Of a DNA stretch of 64,000 nucleotides, positions 32,804 to 42,233 are shown one piece after another. The notes under the pieces were generated by a model, which was given only the letters and a program-made list of their open reading frames with translations, made no database searches and was not told the origin of the DNA. Position 1 is the first letter of the stretch; each line of letters opens with the position of its first letter. The position numbers and the translations under genes were made by a program. Source of the DNA: Dyella_B humi (lineage in GTDB: Bacteria > Pseudomonadota > Gammaproteobacteria > Xanthomonadales > Rhodanobacteraceae); the NCBI RefSeq assembly GCF_044904605.1, contig NZ_JADIKI010000023.1:2294001-2358000 (forward strand), read 5' to 3'.

Positions 32804-35134
32804 ATGAACCATCGCCTGCGTCGCTCCTGCCTTTCCCTGCTCGTCATCGCCTCGTTCGGTACCGCGTCCGTGGTCTGGGCCGGCGAGCCACACGCGCCAG
32901 AGGTCGATCCACGTATCGGCACCGGTGGCGACGGCCACGTGTTTCCCGGCGCCACGGTTCCGTTCGGCATGATCCAGCTGTCGCCCGACACGGCCATGCC
33001 AGATTTCAAGCACGCGTACAAATGGGCGGCGGGCTATCAGTACAACGATCCCACCATCATGGGCTTCTCGCATACGCACTTCTCCGGCTCTGGCCATTCG
33101 GATCTGGGCGACGTACTGGTGATGCCGATTGCGGGCGAAGTGAAGCTCGATCCGGGCGATGAGAAAGTGACGGGCAGTGGCTACCGCTCGCGTTTCGATC
33201 ACGCGACCGAAGTGGAACAGGCCGGCTATTACGCGGTGACCTTGGCCGACTACGATGTGCGCGCCGAACTTACCGCCAATCGCCGCGTAGGCTGGCATCG
33301 CTATACCTTCCCGACCGGCAAGCCGGCGCACGTGCTGCTCGATCTGCGACCCAGCATCTACGACTACCCGGGCAAAGTGGTGTGGTCCAACCTGCAGGTG
33401 CGCGCGGACGGCACCGTCACCGGCTGTCGCACCACGCGCGGTTGGGCGCCGGGGCGCGAACTGTGTTTCGCCATGCGCTTCAACCAGCCGATGACCTCGC
33501 GCGAGCTCTACAACCGCGAAACCGACGTGATCTACAAGGGCTTCAAGGGACCGGGTTATCAGCCACAAGATGCGAACGCGCAGAACGGCCGCGCCATCGT
33601 GGGCGTGTTCGATTTCGGCGAGCTGAAAACACCGCTGCTGGCGAAAGTGGCGACTTCCTCGGTGAGCGAGGCCAACGCCATCGCCAACCTCGACCAGGAC
33701 GGCCAGGGCTGGAATTTCGATGCGCAGCGCCACAATGCGCTCGAAGCATGGAACAAGGCGCTGGCGCCGATCGATGTGGACGGCCCCCAAACCTTGCGCA
33801 CGCAGTTCTACACCGCGCTGTACCACGCGCTGATATCGCCGAGCCTGAGCATGGACGTGAACGGCCAATACCGCGGCCCCGATCATCAGGTGCATCACGC
33901 CGACGGCTTCGATTTCTATTCGAGCTGGTCGATGTGGGACGTCTACCGTGCGCAGCAGCCGTTGCTGATCCTGCTGCATCCGGATCGCACCGTCGATTTC
34001 GTGCGTTCGCTGATCGCCGCGCAGCAAGCCAGCCCATTCGGCATGCTACCGGTATGGGCGTACCAGGGTCTGGAAACGTGGTGCATGACTGGTTACCACG
34101 CGGTGGCGATCATCGCCGATGCGTACGTCAAGGGCATCCGCGGCTATGACGCAGACAAGGCGCTGAAGGCGATGGCGTCCACAGCCACGTACGGTGACTA
34201 TGGCGACCTGGCCGATTACATGAAGCTCGGCTACGTGCCCATCGACAAGGAAGTGGAGGGCGGCTCCAAGACGCAGGAATACGCTTACGATGACTGGGCC
34301 ATTGCACAGATGGCCAAGGCGATGGGCAAGCACGACGTCTACGACACCTTCGAGAAACGCGCCGGCTACTGGCGCAATGTGTGGGATCCGAAAACCGGCT
34401 TCATGCGTGCACGTCTGAGCACCGGACCGTTCCGCGAGCCGTTCGATCCCACCAGCGCCGGCTACGGCGACGACTACACCGAAGCCAACGCCTGGCAGTA
34501 TTCCTGGTACGTGCCGCAGGACGTGGCCGGGCTGATCACCGCGATGGGCGGCGATCAGGCTTTCACGCACAAGCTGGACGAACTTTTCGACGCCAAGGTC
34601 GATCCATCCATCTTCAAAAATGTGGAAGACATTACGGGCCTGATCGGCTGGTACGCGCACGGCAACGAGCCTAGCCATCACATCGCCTACTTGTACGACT
34701 ACGCCGGCGAGGCGTGGAAGACGCAAGCGAGGCTTAAGCAGATCATGGACAACGAGTACGGCCCCGGTCCCGCGGGTCTGATCGGCAACGACGACCTGGG
34801 CCAGATGTCCGCCTGGTACATCTTCACGGCGCTGGGTTTCTACCCGGTGACCCCGGCCAGCGATGAATACGCCATCGGCCGGCCGTTCGTGCCGCGCGCT
34901 GCGATCCATCTGGGCAACGGCCGCACGTTCACCATCAGCGCGGCGCCGTTCGACGATGCGCATCCCTACGTCGGCGAAGTCACCCTCAACGGCAAGCCGC
35001 TGGATCGGGTGTATTTGAAGCACGCGGACATCCTTGCCGGTGGCGAACTGCATTTCACGATGCAGGCGCAGCCGAACAAGAGCTGGGGGCAGGCTGTTTC
35101 GGCGCGGCCTGCGGCGATGAGTTCCTATCGGTAA
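32804..35134 (+). CDS. GH92 alpha-mannosidase, secreted
   Basis: 776 residues with a signal peptide (CLSLLVIASFGTASVVWAG). GH92 hallmarks are complete: VDPRIGTGGDGHVFPGATV, MGFSHTHFSGSG, SWSMWDVYRAQQPL, GGSKTQEYAYDDWAIAQMA (acid Glu and calcium-site Asp) and GNDDLGQMSAWYIFTALGF. The family uses calcium to hydrolyse alpha-1,2-, 1,3- or 1,6-mannosides of N-glycans and fungal mannan. It faces the LacI gene across the operator region. Released mannose would feed the permease, isomerase and fructokinase on the other strand. Confidence 0.93.
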   Translation: MNHRLRRSCLSLLVIASFGTASVVWAGEPHAPEVDPRIGTGGDGHVFPGATVPFGMIQLSPDTAMPDFKHAYKWAAGYQYNDPTIMGFSHTHFSGSGHSDLGDVLVMPIAGEVKLDPGDEKVTGSGYRSRFDHATEVEQAGYYAVTLADYDVRAELTANRRVGWHRYTFPTGKPAHVLLDLRPSIYDYPGKVVWSNLQVRADGTVTGCRTTRGWAPGRELCFAMRFNQPMTSRELYNRETDVIYKGFKGPGYQPQDANAQNGRAIVGVFDFGELKTPLLAKVATSSVSEANAIANLDQDGQGWNFDAQRHNALEAWNKALAPIDVDGPQTLRTQFYTALYHALISPSLSMDVNGQYRGPDHQVHHADGFDFYSSWSMWDVYRAQQPLLILLHPDRTVDFVRSLIAAQQASPFGMLPVWAYQGLETWCMTGYHAVAIIADAYVKGIRGYDADKALKAMASTATYGDYGDLADYMKLGYVPIDKEVEGGSKTQEYAYDDWAIAQMAKAMGKHDVYDTFEKRAGYWRNVWDPKTGFMRARLSTGPFREPFDPTSAGYGDDYTEANAWQYSWYVPQDVAGLITAMGGDQAFTHKLDELFDAKVDPSIFKNVEDITGLIGWYAHGNEPSHHIAYLYDYAGEAWKTQARLKQIMDNEYGPGPAGLIGNDDLGQMSAWYIFTALGFYPVTPASDEYAIGRPFVPRAAIHLGNGRTFTISAAPFDDAHPYVGEVTLNGKPLDRVYLKHADILAGGELHFTMQAQPNKSWGQAVSARPAAMSSYR

Positions 35135-35427
35135 ATGAGGCGCTCCTCTCTTTGCTGCGCGCAGGGAGGGGCAGCTTCCGGCGAGCCAGGATTCGGCGTT
35201 GAACCCAGGTGGGGTTCGCGCGCGTTTTTCCGTCTGATTCCTCGATGGAGCACTTCGCGAGGTTCACCTCTTCTTACGGCAGAAAGAGGGCCTTGAAGGC
35301 CAAAAAAGGGAGTCAATGCCCGTAGAAACCGTCTATATGTAAGTGAAATGCGTTCGCACTGGTCAGTAACCGCAAAACATGCGCAGAATGCATGCATCAT
35401 GCCGGGACGTGCACGGATTAAGGGCCG
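35135..35427. other. Intergenic between GH92 and sensor kinase
   Basis: 293 bases with no supported gene. It starts with a degenerate GC-rich hairpin (GCTGCGCGCAGGGAGGGG) just after the GH92 stop and otherwise should contain the promoter of the kinase-regulator genes. Confidence 0.5.
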
Positions 35428-37224
35428 ATGATTCCAGGGGGAGTGCGACAAGTTGCGGCGATGCCCTGGCGCACCGGCGGCCTGCTGCTTGCGGTGCTCG
35501 TGATCGTGGCCCTGCCGTACATGATCACGCGCGGCAGCTCGCAGCAATCCTTCGAGGCTGGCGAGCTGGTCACACGTTCGGCGGAAGTCCAGGCTCTGGT
35601 CTACCGCATCGCCGACCAGACCCACGACGCCGAATCGGCCATCCAACACCTGCTGGCGGATGATCCTTACAGCCACGCCGAAACGGTGGCGGTGAGCGCG
35701 GAAAACACCATTCCCGGCCTGCTGGACGAGCTGCGCCACATCACCGCCGACAACGCCACGCAGGAACACCTGGCGGAACAGCTGGGCGCGGTGGAGAACG
35801 GCCGGCTGGCATTGCTGCACCAGGCCGTCGAGCGCTACCGGCACAACGACCGCGCCGGTGCGGAGCAGGCCCTGCGTGACGCCAGCGCACTGTTCCATGT
35901 CGACGACATCGCCGACAAGATCGTCTCCAATGCGGAACAGGCGCTGCAACTGCGCCGCGAGGCAGCCAGACAACAATCCAACAACAGCCGCCTGGTGCTG
36001 ACGCTGACCGCCGCAGCACAGCTGTTGATGTTGATGATCGTGGTGATCGTCTCCGAGCGGCAGATCGGCCGCCGCCTGCAGGCTGAAGTGCGCGAGCGGC
36101 AGGCCGTACAGCGTTCGCAGATGATCCTGCAGGCAGTACGCGAGCCCATCGCGCTGCTCGACCACAATCTGCGCACCTTGCTGGTGAATGCGGCCTTCAG
36201 CGAGCTATACGGCGTATCCGAGGAAAGCCGTGCCGAATACCTGGAAGATGTCGGTCAGGGCGCCTGGGCGGATGAAGTGCTGCTGCAACGCCTGCGCGAC
36301 GTGCTGTTGCGCGATCGTGAACTGTGGGATTTCGAACTCACCCAGCGCACCATCGATGGCGTCGAGCGCCATGTGGTGATCAACGCGCGCCGCCTGCAAC
36401 AGCAGGACAGCGAGAGCCCGGTGCTGCTGCTGACCGTCAGCGATGTCACCGCGCGTGCGCTGGTCGAGCAGCAGGTGAAGGAGCTCAACCACCAGCTCGA
36501 AAGCAAGGTGGCGCAGATCTCCGACGTGAACCGCGAGCTGGAGGCCTTTAGCTATTCCGTCTCGCACGACCTGCGCGCGCCGCTACGGCACATCACCGCG
36601 TTCGCGCAGAAGCTGGAAGATCACCTGGGCGAGGAGGTCGACAGCACCACGCGGCATTACCTCAGCGTGATCCGCGACGCGTCGTTCCGCATGGCGCAGC
36701 TGATCGAGGATCTGCTGGTGTTCTCCCGCCTCGGCCGTGGCGCGCTGCGCCTGCAGGCGGTGGACATGCGCGCGCTGGTGGACGAAATCTGCACGTTGGC
36801 AGAGTCGGAAGCGCCTGGCCGGCGCATCGTGTGGCACATCGATCCGCTGCCGATGGTGGTCGGTGACGAGAACATGCTGCGCACCGTATGGCAGAACCTG
36901 ATCGGTAATGCCGTGAAATACACCGGCCAGCGCGAGATCGCGCACATCGACGTTTCCGTGAAGAACGCCGACGGCGGCGACTACGAATTCACCATCGCCG
37001 ACGACGGCGCGGGCTTCGATATGCGCTACGTCGACAAACTTTTTGGTGTATTTCAGCGGCTGCACAAGGCCAGCGAATTTCCCGGCAATGGCATCGGTCT
37101 GGCCAATGTGCGGCGCATCGTGATGCGTCATGGGGGCAGGGTCTGGGCCGAAGGCGAGCCGGGACATGGCGCTCGTTTTCACTTCACACTGTCGGCCATC
37201 GAACCACCATCGTCATCGCCATGA
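35428..37224 (+). CDS. Membrane sensor histidine kinase with PAS-like domain
   Basis: 598 residues. A first membrane helix (GGLLLAVLVIVALPYMIT) and a second (LVLTLTAAAQLLMLMIVVIV, about 190-210) enclose a helical periplasmic sensor. A PAS-like segment follows (QAVREPIALLDHNLRTLLVN), then a coiled coil and the H-box FSYSVSHDLRAPLRHITAF. NLIGNAVKYT, IADDGAGFDM and GNGIGLANVRRIV complete the ATPase domain, the phytochrome-kinase-like type. ATG 35428 has AAGGG five bases upstream. It overlaps the response regulator by four bases. The signal is unknown; nearby glycan genes are suggestive only. Confidence 0.88.
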   Translation: MIPGGVRQVAAMPWRTGGLLLAVLVIVALPYMITRGSSQQSFEAGELVTRSAEVQALVYRIADQTHDAESAIQHLLADDPYSHAETVAVSAENTIPGLLDELRHITADNATQEHLAEQLGAVENGRLALLHQAVERYRHNDRAGAEQALRDASALFHVDDIADKIVSNAEQALQLRREAARQQSNNSRLVLTLTAAAQLLMLMIVVIVSERQIGRRLQAEVRERQAVQRSQMILQAVREPIALLDHNLRTLLVNAAFSELYGVSEESRAEYLEDVGQGAWADEVLLQRLRDVLLRDRELWDFELTQRTIDGVERHVVINARRLQQQDSESPVLLLTVSDVTARALVEQQVKELNHQLESKVAQISDVNRELEAFSYSVSHDLRAPLRHITAFAQKLEDHLGEEVDSTTRHYLSVIRDASFRMAQLIEDLLVFSRLGRGALRLQAVDMRALVDEICTLAESEAPGRRIVWHIDPLPMVVGDENMLRTVWQNLIGNAVKYTGQREIAHIDVSVKNADGGDYEFTIADDGAGFDMRYVDKLFGVFQRLHKASEFPGNGIGLANVRRIVMRHGGRVWAEGEPGHGARFHFTLSAIEPPSSSP

Positions 37225-37667
37225 AGCACGCCCCTTTGCGCCCCATCCTGCTGGTCGAAGACAGCCCCGTCGATGCCGAAATGACGGTGGATGCGCTGCG
37301 CCAGGCGCATCTGGTCAATCCAATCGTCCATGTGGAGGACGGCGTGGATTGCCTGGATTGGCTGTACGCGCGCGGCAGCTTCGAAGGCCGTCCGGGTGGC
37401 GATCCCGTGGTTGTGTTGCTCGACATCAAGATGCCGCGCATGAACGGGCTGGACGTGCTCAAGCAGATGCGCGCGGACGAGCGCTTCCGGCATCTGCCGG
37501 TGGTGATCCTTTCCTCTTCGCGCGAGGAAACCGATCTGGCACGCAGCTGGGATCTGGGCGTAAACGCTTACGTGATCAAGCCGGTGGATGTGGGACAGTT
37601 TTTCCAGGCGGTGCATACGCTCGGCCAGTTCTGGGCCGTGCTGAACCAGTCGCCGGAACAGGTGTGA
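37221..37667 (+). CDS. Single-domain response regulator (CheY/Rcp1-like)
   Basis: 148 residues, one receiver domain and nothing else. The acidic pair is in LLVEDSPVDAEM, the phospho-acceptor Asp is in VVLLDIKMPRMNG, the Thr/Ser is in VILSSSREE, and the Lys is in YVIKPVD, so it should be phosphorylatable. The Rcp1-like layout (SPVDAEMTVDALRQA, then GLDVLKQM) typically pairs with phytochrome-like kinases. Its ATG overlaps the end of the sensor kinase gene by four bases. With no output domain it probably passes phosphate onward or acts by protein contact, for instance with the hybrid kinase next door. Confidence 0.9.
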   Translation: MKHAPLRPILLVEDSPVDAEMTVDALRQAHLVNPIVHVEDGVDCLDWLYARGSFEGRPGGDPVVVLLDIKMPRMNGLDVLKQMRADERFRHLPVVILSSSREETDLARSWDLGVNAYVIKPVDVGQFFQAVHTLGQFWAVLNQSPEQV

Positions 37668-37669
37668 AG

Positions 37670-37692
37670 AAGCTGCTCTTGCGGCTTTTTTT
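37670..37692 (+). terminator. Weak Rho-independent terminator
   Basis: AAGCTGC and GCGGCTT (one G-U pair) with a TCTT loop are followed by five T. It lies just after the response-regulator stop, partly separating it from the hybrid kinase gene. Confidence 0.6.
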
Positions 37693-37743
37693 GTTGCGAA
37701 GCAAGGCTCTTCCCGTCACAGCGTATTGACATATGATGATCGG

Positions 37744-39333
37744 ATGCCGGACAAGTCCAGCCAACAACGCGCGTTACCCCGGATACGGGTTCTGCAGGTA
37801 GAGGACAGCCCGCTCGACGCGGAGCTGGTGCTCACCGAACTGCAGGCCGACGGTATCGACTACGACGTACGCCTCGTCGATGACGAGCCGGCGTTCGTCG
37901 AAACGCTCAAGGCGTTCAAGCCGCACATCGTGCTGTCGGACCTGAGCATGCCCGGCTTTTCCGGTCAGCGCGCGCTGGAACTGCTGCGCGACCTCAGCGG
38001 GGATATCCCCTTCATCTACGTCTCGGCCACGCTGGGCGAGGAAGCGGCCATCGCCGCGCTGCGTGAAGGCGCCACCGACTACATCCTCAAGCAGAATCCC
38101 GCGCGACTGGCGAGCGCAGTGCGCCGCGCAATGCGCGAAGCAGACGAGCAGCGGGCGCGCGTCCGCGCGGAGGCGGAGCTGATCCGCATCCAGCGCTTCG
38201 AAAGCCTCGCCATGCTGGCCGGCGGCTTGAGCCATGACCTGCGCAATCTGCTGCAGCCCTTGTTGCTGGCCGGCGACAGCCTGCAGGATTACCAGGACGA
38301 CCCGCGCCTGGCCCGGCTGGGCGCGCTGGTGCGCGACTGCGGGCGGCGCGGGCTGGAAATGGTGCAGTCCATGCTGTCGTTTGCGCGCGGTGCACGGCGT
38401 GCCGAACAGGTGAAGGTGCAGGCGCTGATCGATGCCCTGTCGCTGCTCCTGCAGGGCAGCGTGCCGCGCACGGTGACGTTGGACATCGACGTGGCCGATC
38501 CGCAGCTCACCTTCGAAGGCAACCACACCGAACTGCAGCAATGCCTGCTCAACCTTTGCCTCAATGCGATTCAGGCGATGCCCAATGGTGGCATGCTGCG
38601 CGTGACCACCCGTAAGGCGAAACTGGAGCAAAGCTTCATTCTGGAGCATGAAGACGCGCAGCCCGGCGACTACGTGTGCCTCACGGTAACCGACACCGGC
38701 ATCGGCATGGCCGAAGAAGTACGCAGGCGGCTGTTCGAACCCTTCTTCACCACCAAGGATGGCGGCACCGGCCTGGGGCTGCTGTCGTGCCGCCGCATCG
38801 TCTACAGCCACGGCGGCGTGATGCGCATGGATAGCATCGTCGGCGAAGGCACCTGTTTCGATCTGTACATCCCGCTAGCGCGTCCAGTCATCGAAGCTGC
38901 CCACCCGGTCGATAGCGACGCCAACCTGCACGGCAATGCCGAGCACGTGCTGCTGGTGGTGGAAGAAGCCGGCCAGCTCACGCTGCTGACCGACACGCTC
39001 GACGCCTGGGGCTACGAAGTGCACGGCAGCCAGAGCGGCACTGCCGCGCTGCAGTGGATCGAAGCCTGCGGCCTGCCCGACCTGGTCGTGATGGACGCGG
39101 ACATGAGCCTCTTTACCAGCGAACGCACGCTGGCGGCGCTCAGCCAATATGGCTATCGCAGCGGTGTGCTGGTGCTATGCCGCGCGGACGATCCGCCGGA
39201 TTCGGCGAAATTCCGGATGCACGACGGCAACCGGGTACGGCGCTTGAACAAGCCGGTGAACACGCGCTCGCTGTTGCTTGCGGTGCATGATGCGTTGCGT
39301 GAGGGTGAGAAGAAAGAGAAGCAGCGGCATTGA
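37744..39333 (+). CDS. Hybrid histidine kinase, REC-HK-REC
   Basis: 529 residues, soluble. An N-terminal receiver (LQVEDSPLDAELVL, phospho-Asp in VLSDLSMPGFSG, Lys in YILKQNP) precedes a kinase core with LAGGLSHDLRNLLQPLLL, NLCLNAIQAM, DTGIGMAEE and GTGLGLLSC. A second receiver at the C-terminus is diverged: the usual acidic Asp pair is Glu-Glu (LVVEEAG), while VMDADMS and LNKPV remain. ATG 37744 is used; a TTG at 37726 would add six residues and no clear ribosome site separates them. It likely exchanges phosphate with the single-domain regulator upstream. Confidence 0.87.
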   Translation: MPDKSSQQRALPRIRVLQVEDSPLDAELVLTELQADGIDYDVRLVDDEPAFVETLKAFKPHIVLSDLSMPGFSGQRALELLRDLSGDIPFIYVSATLGEEAAIAALREGATDYILKQNPARLASAVRRAMREADEQRARVRAEAELIRIQRFESLAMLAGGLSHDLRNLLQPLLLAGDSLQDYQDDPRLARLGALVRDCGRRGLEMVQSMLSFARGARRAEQVKVQALIDALSLLLQGSVPRTVTLDIDVADPQLTFEGNHTELQQCLLNLCLNAIQAMPNGGMLRVTTRKAKLEQSFILEHEDAQPGDYVCLTVTDTGIGMAEEVRRRLFEPFFTTKDGGTGLGLLSCRRIVYSHGGVMRMDSIVGEGTCFDLYIPLARPVIEAAHPVDSDANLHGNAEHVLLVVEEAGQLTLLTDTLDAWGYEVHGSQSGTAALQWIEACGLPDLVVMDADMSLFTSERTLAALSQYGYRSGVLVLCRADDPPDSAKFRMHDGNRVRRLNKPVNTRSLLLAVHDALREGEKKEKQRH

Positions 39334-39350
39334 TGACGCCATCGGAACTG

Positions 39351-39470
39351 ATCCCTCTCCCTCCGGGAGAGGGATTGGGTGAGGGTACGATCAGCGCGCG
39401 ATGGCAAAGACTTGCGCAAGTAGTGGGTATCGCGCTTCGCTCGAACCTTCACCCGAGGGGAGAGGGGTTC
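39351..39470. repeat. Composite inverted repeat element, copy C
   Basis: CCCTCTCCCTCCGGGAGAGG near 39353 and ACCCGAGGGGAGAGGGG near 39451 form inverted arms around about 60 bases that include TTGCGCAAG. It lies between the convergent hybrid-kinase and pilR genes. Confidence 0.75.
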
Positions 39471-39511
39471 GCTCAGGATGATGGCGCTATCCACTCGCTC
39501 GCTGTTCTCCG

Positions 39512-40954
39512 TCAATCAATCCCAAGCTTCTTCAACTTGTACCGTAACGCCCGGAACGTGATACCCAGCTTCCGAGCTGCTGCCGTCTTGTTGTAGCGCG
39601 ATTCTTCCAGCGCCTTCATGATCGCGGTGCGTTCGAGATTGCTGATGTAGTCGTCCAGCGGCAGTTCGCTGGAAGGTGTTTGCGCGGACGGCACTGCAGC
39701 GGGCGGATGGCCTTGTGGTGCGTAGGCAGGCGGTGCGTGATGGCCGGCGTGCGCGTGCGTGCCGGCTTCCGCGCCATGGCGTGGCGGGCGCTGCGGCAGC
39801 ATCAAGTCGCCGGCATCGACGCGGTCGCCATCGCACATCGCCACGGCGCGCTCGAGAATGTTTTCCAGTTCGCGCACATTGCCGGGGAAGTCGTAATCTT
39901 CCAGCGCCTGGCGCGCTTCGGGCAGCAGGCGCACAGGCGTGCCGCCGCCACTCTTTACCGCCAACTGGCGCAACACGTAGTCGGCCAGCAGCGGTACGTC
40001 GCCGCGGCGCTCGCGCAAAGGCGGCACGCGCAGCTCAATCACGTTGATGCGATAGAACAGGTCCTGGCGGAACTGGCCCTGCTCGACCAAGGCGGCCAGG
40101 TTCTTATGCGTGGCCGAAAGAATGCGCACGTCCACCGCGACTTCCTCGCGCGCACCAATCGGACGCACCGCTTTTTCCTGGATCGCACGTAGCAGCTTCA
40201 CCTGCATGTGCAGGGGCAGCTCGGCCACTTCGTCGAGGAACAGCGTGCCGCCGTGCGCGGCCTGGAACAGACCTTCTTTGTCCGCGACCGCACCGGTGAA
40301 GCTGCCTTTGCGATGGCCGAAGAACTCGCTTTCCATCAGCTCCGAAGGAATTGCACCGCAGTTGACCGGCACGAACGGCCCGGTTGCGCGCGGCCCTTGT
40401 TCGTGGATCAGGCGCGCGACCAACTCCTTGCCTACGCCCGATTCGCCGGCGATGTACACCGGGGCCTGGTTGCGGGCCAACTTGCCGATGGTGTTGCGCA
40501 CCTGCTGCATGGCGGTCGAGTCACCGATCAGGCGGTCGCTGGAGCCGCTCGAGGTGGGACTGACGCCAACGCCCGTGCGCTTTTCTTCCGCCAGCTTCAG
40601 CGCGGTACGCACCAGCCGACGCAGCATCTGGATGTCGACCGGCTTGGACACGAAATCGAAGGCACCGGCCTTCAGGGCCGTCACGGCGGCATCGACGTTG
40701 CCATAGGCGGTGATCATCGCCACCGGGGTTTCGTCGTACTCGGCCGCGATCAGTTCAACGATCTCCTGGCCGCTGCCGTCGGGCAGGCGCATGTCGGTGA
40801 AACACAAGTCGTAGCTGCGTTCGGAAAGCGCCTGGCGCGCCTCGGCGACCGTGCCGACTGCATCGACCTTCAGGTCCATGCGGCCGAGCGTGATCGTCAG
40901 CAGCTCGCGGATGTCGCGTTCGTCGTCGATGACCAGGACGGTCTGTTGGCTCAT
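39512..40954 (-). CDS. pilR: Sigma-54-dependent response regulator PilR
   Basis: 480 residues. An N-terminal receiver (LVIDDERDIRELL, phospho-Asp in CFTDMRLPDGSG) precedes an AAA+ domain with Walker A GESGVGKE, the sigma-54 loop GSFTGA, Walker B GGTLFLDEVAELP and the arginine-finger region. A His/Pro/Ala-rich linker leads to a Fis-type helix-turn-helix (NKTAAARKLGITFRALRYKL) that is characteristic of PilR. PilR activates the major pilin gene of type IV pili with PilS. ATG 40954 begins MSQQTVLVIDDE. In related genomes pilR adjoins pilS; here pilS is about 17 kb away. Confidence 0.85.
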   Translation of the reverse strand: MSQQTVLVIDDERDIRELLTITLGRMDLKVDAVGTVAEARQALSERSYDLCFTDMRLPDGSGQEIVELIAAEYDETPVAMITAYGNVDAAVTALKAGAFDFVSKPVDIQMLRRLVRTALKLAEEKRTGVGVSPTSSGSSDRLIGDSTAMQQVRNTIGKLARNQAPVYIAGESGVGKELVARLIHEQGPRATGPFVPVNCGAIPSELMESEFFGHRKGSFTGAVADKEGLFQAAHGGTLFLDEVAELPLHMQVKLLRAIQEKAVRPIGAREEVAVDVRILSATHKNLAALVEQGQFRQDLFYRINVIELRVPPLRERRGDVPLLADYVLRQLAVKSGGGTPVRLLPEARQALEDYDFPGNVRELENILERAVAMCDGDRVDAGDLMLPQRPPRHGAEAGTHAHAGHHAPPAYAPQGHPPAAVPSAQTPSSELPLDDYISNLERTAIMKALEESRYNKTAAARKLGITFRALRYKLKKLGID

Positions 40955-41034
40955 GGATTCGGAGGCGAAGTTGAATTTCCGTTCAGGATACTCGCCGCAC
41001 TCGCAAGTGGCAAAGCGCGGCACGTTTGTGTACG

Positions 41035-42108
41035 TCAACGAGCGAGGTGCTTGAGGAAGAACCTTACCATCACGCGATAGGCATCCTGCGATTCGGGTAG
41101 CTCAGGATCGGAAAAGAAGGAATGCCACATGCCTTCCCACACATGCAATTCGGTCTGCGCCCCCGCTTTATCGAGCAATTGCTGGCTCGCCAGCACCGAA
41201 CTCATCGCCATGTCGCGCGTGCCGGTGATCAGCAAAGTCGGTGGAAATTTGGCCAGCAGCGCCGGCGAAAGGCCGGGTTGCACCAACGGGTCGTGCTGGT
41301 TGGCGCCATGGAAATAGGCAAGATCGGCGAGCGCCAGCCGATGCTCCGGCACGCCCCAGCCGTTCAGCAGTGGGCCTGCATAGGCCGAATCACCGTCGAC
41401 ATCGAGCAATGAACCGCAAAAGGTGCCGATGGCGCCGGGCACCGGCACCTTGTCGGTGATCAGGCGGGCGACTGCCTCACCCGTGAGGATGCCACCAGCG
41501 GAACAGCCGTACATGCCGATCTGCTCGGGCTTGTATTGCGTGAGCAGTGCGCGATACACCGCCGCCACATCGTCGCTGGCAGCGGGAAAGGTGTGCTCCG
41601 GCGCCTGCCGGTAATCGACCGTGATTACTTTGATGCGACCCAGGCTCGCGATCGGAATCGCTTCCACCAAGCCGCCGCTGTGCGCACCCCACAGGAACGC
41701 GCCGCCATGCAGGTTGATCAGCACGCGGTGGCGATTTTCCTCGGAGATGCCTTGCGCCGGCAGCACTACGTCCGTGCCCACGCCAGCGATTGTTTCGCTG
41801 TGGATCTTCACCGCGTACATCTTCTGCATGCGCGCGGCGCGATCGCTGTTCATGCGGTCGTAGAAAGCGCGGCTTGCTTCGATCGGCCCGTCGATTGGCG
41901 GCGCTTTGGGGCCGGACGACAGTTTGTAAAAGAACGCGCGGGATTCGGGCGAGGCGAGGCTGGAATAGGGGATGGAGACGGCGGGTGAGGTGATGGTGCC
42001 GTCGGGTTTGACGCTCGGTGAGGTGTTTTGAGCGGAAGCAGAGGCGCTTACCAGATTGGCGATCAATAGAACGGTTGAGGCAATGAGCGGGAAACGCAGT
42101 GCTTGCAT
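41035..42108 (-). CDS. Alpha/beta hydrolase, HSL-type esterase, secreted
   Basis: 357 residues with a signal peptide (LIASTVLLIANLVSASASAQ). The hormone-sensitive-lipase motif NLHGGAFLWGAHSGG supplies the oxyanion hole, MYGCSAGGILTG the nucleophile Ser, LLITGTRDMAMSS the Asp and EGMWHSFF the His. The family deacylates small esters. It is the last gene of the trehalose/alpha-glucoside cluster, 80 bases upstream of pilR, and may remove acetyl or acyl groups from imported sugars. ATG 42108 follows GAGG. The substrate is inferred from neighbours only. Confidence 0.82.
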   Translation of the reverse strand: MQALRFPLIASTVLLIANLVSASASAQNTSPSVKPDGTITSPAVSIPYSSLASPESRAFFYKLSSGPKAPPIDGPIEASRAFYDRMNSDRAARMQKMYAVKIHSETIAGVGTDVVLPAQGISEENRHRVLINLHGGAFLWGAHSGGLVEAIPIASLGRIKVITVDYRQAPEHTFPAASDDVAAVYRALLTQYKPEQIGMYGCSAGGILTGEAVARLITDKVPVPGAIGTFCGSLLDVDGDSAYAGPLLNGWGVPEHRLALADLAYFHGANQHDPLVQPGLSPALLAKFPPTLLITGTRDMAMSSVLASQQLLDKAGAQTELHVWEGMWHSFFSDPELPESQDAYRVMVRFFLKHLAR

Positions 42109-42181
42109 GGGCTTTACCTCAATACATGTTGAAGAAACGCTTTTTCTTTGCTGTCTCGACGAAGCCTGGGCAACCCTCACG

Positions 42182-42213
42182 GCCGTCATTTCCGCTTGCG
42201 CGGGAATGACGGC
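42182..42213. repeat. GTCATT/AATGAC inverted repeat, copy 2
   Basis: GCCGTCATT and AATGACGGC, with TCCGCTTGCGCGGG between, match the element at 27767. It lies between the trehalase stop and the esterase start. Confidence 0.75.
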
Positions 42214-42233
42214 TATGTGGTTACGGACAAGTA

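Noticed and set aside
32786..34027. Minus-strand open frame of 413 codons opposite GH92
   Set aside because: It is a high-GC antisense frame; the plus strand carries a complete GH92 protein with a signal peptide.
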